Positions 4,346 through 5,024 of a stretch of 5,024 nucleotides of DNA are shown here, piece by piece. Made by a program: the position numbers and the translations under genes. The notes below the pieces were generated by a model that had not been told where the DNA came from, made no database searches, and worked only from the letters and a program-made list of their open reading frames with translations. Within the stretch, counting starts at the first letter, position 1. Each line of letters opens with the position of its first letter. The stretch comes from Propionibacteriaceae bacterium (GTDB taxonomy: Bacteria > Actinomycetota > Actinomycetes > Propionibacteriales > Propionibacteriaceae), in assembly GCA_024636075.1 (NCBI GenBank), contig JAGXHS010000035.1, forward strand, positions 1 to 5,024. The letters are read 5' to 3'.

Positions 4346-5024
4346 TCACTGTTCCTTCTGCATCTTGTCCCAAGCGGCCATCACATCGTCCATGCCGCCG
4401 ACGTTGAAGAAAGCCTGCTCCGCAATGTAATCAACATCGCCGTTGCAGATCATCTGGAAGCTCTCGATGGTCTCGCTCAGCTCCACGGTGGAGCCCTCGA
4501 TGCCAGTGAACTTCGTGGCCATGTAGGTGTTCTGGCTGAGGAACTGCTGGATGCGCCGTGCCCGGTTCACCACGATCTTGTCCTCTTCGGACAGTTCATC
4601 GACACCGAGGATGGCAATGATGTCCTGCAGTTCCTTGTTTCGCTGCAGAATCTGCTTCACCCGGACGGCCGTCTCGTAGTGCTCCTGGCCGACATACAGC
4701 GGGTCGAGGATGCGGCTGGTGGAGGTCAGCGGATCAACGGCCGGGTAGAGACCCCGTGAGGCGATGTCACGGCTGAGCTCAGTGGTCGCATCCAGGTGGG
4801 CGAAGGTGGTGGCAGGTGCGGGATCGGTGTAGTCGTCAGCCGGCACGTAAATGGCCTGCATCGAAGTGATCGAGTTGCCGCGGGCTGAGGTGATGCGCTC
4901 CTGCAGGGCGCCCATCTCGTCGGCCAGGTTCGGCTGGTAGCCCACAGCTGACGGCATTCGTCCCAGCAGCGTGGAGACCTCGGAACCGGCCTGGGTGAAG
5001 CGGAAGATGTTGTCGATGAACAGC
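4346..5024 (-). CDS. atpD: F1Fo ATP synthase beta subunit, C-terminal part (5' end outside window)
   Basis: 225 residues are visible, roughly the last half of a subunit of about 480. The frame is open through the right edge; the ATG at 4957 is internal (the Met of GRMPSAVGYQP). The visible part starts with LFIDNIFRFTQAG, which holds the Walker B aspartate (visible residue 4). It continues with GRMPSAVGYQP, LQERITS and SITSMQAIYVPADDYTDPAPATTFAHLDA, then LYPAVDPL with the adenine-pocket Tyr (visible residue 93), LDPLYVGQEHY and the DELSEED loop (142-148), the segment that couples to gamma rotation. The C-terminus EQAFFNVGGMDD is typical. The P-loop and catalytic Glu lie outside the window. The protein is a catalytic subunit of the membrane-attached F1 sector and makes or hydrolyses ATP. 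It is followed by atpC after 2 nt and the DUF2550 gene. Confidence 0.98.
   Translation of the reverse strand, partial: LFIDNIFRFTQAGSEVSTLLGRMPSAVGYQPNLADEMGALQERITSARGNSITSMQAIYVPADDYTDPAPATTFAHLDATTELSRDIASRGLYPAVDPLTSTSRILDPLYVGQEHYETAVRVKQILQRNKELQDIIAILGVDELSEEDKIVVNRARRIQQFLSQNTYMATKFTGIEGSTVELSETIESFQMICNGDVDYIAEQAFFNVGGMDDVMAAWDKMQKEQ
4353..4358 (-). promoter_or_regulatory. Ribosome binding site of atpC inside the atpD end
   Basis: Read on the minus strand this is GAAGGA, within the Lys-Glu codons that end atpD, with a 9-nt spacer to the ATG at 4343. It decides the atpC start over the upstream in-frame ATG at 4373. Confidence 0.75.

Noticed and set aside
4344..4373. Extended atpC start at 4373
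   Set aside because: It would overlap atpD by 28 bases and add ten residues not typical of the family, while the ATG at 4343 has a well-placed GAAGGA.

Overview
This window is ordinary high-GC actinobacterial chromosome. The organism call rests on three things. NucS/EndoMS, a non-canonical mismatch endonuclease typical of Actinobacteria and archaea, is present. A DUF2550 membrane-anchored protein sits directly downstream of atpC. The order atpD-atpC-DUF2550, with a PduO-type adenosyltransferase converging on it, matches the Mycobacterium tuberculosis Rv1310-Rv1314c neighbourhood, with nucS (Rv1321) nearby there too. A propionibacterial-type actinobacterium is my best guess, held only loosely.

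Layout from left to right: the 3' part of a coiled-coil, DivIVA/scaffold-like gene (+, 2-781) converges on nucS (-, 812-1528). A 30-bp divergent promoter region (1529-1558) separates nucS from a two-gene operon (+) that encodes a small Cys/His putative zinc protein (1559-1831) and a YbfF/ABHD11-like alpha/beta hydrolase (1832-2611). These two genes abut with no spacer. A 185-bp intergenic region (2612-2796) is unusually rich in inverted repeats. It is followed by the corrinoid adenosyltransferase (+, 2797-3429), which converges on the tail of the ATP synthase operon, read on the minus strand: atpD (partial, 4346-5024), atpC (3933-4343) and the DUF2550 gene (3461-3904).

Functionally these are housekeeping genes: F1 ATPase beta and epsilon subunits, synthesis of adenosylcobalamin, and mutation avoidance. 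I see no mobile element, CRISPR array, tRNA or rRNA, and no obviously new multi-gene system.

The most interesting signals are non-coding. (1) Three genes (nucS, the zinc protein, the adenosyltransferase) have a TAGGYT box exactly 6 nt before the start codon and no convincing Shine-Dalgarno, the pattern of leaderless transcription. Two of them share the identical 10-mer CCACTAGGCT. (2) The 185-bp gap holds a perfect 26-bp palindrome, then a 21-position near-perfect stem with a 39-nt loop, then a dyad overlapping the adenosyltransferase promoter. (3) The coiled-coil protein ends in two tandem 17-residue acidic/Thr repeats.
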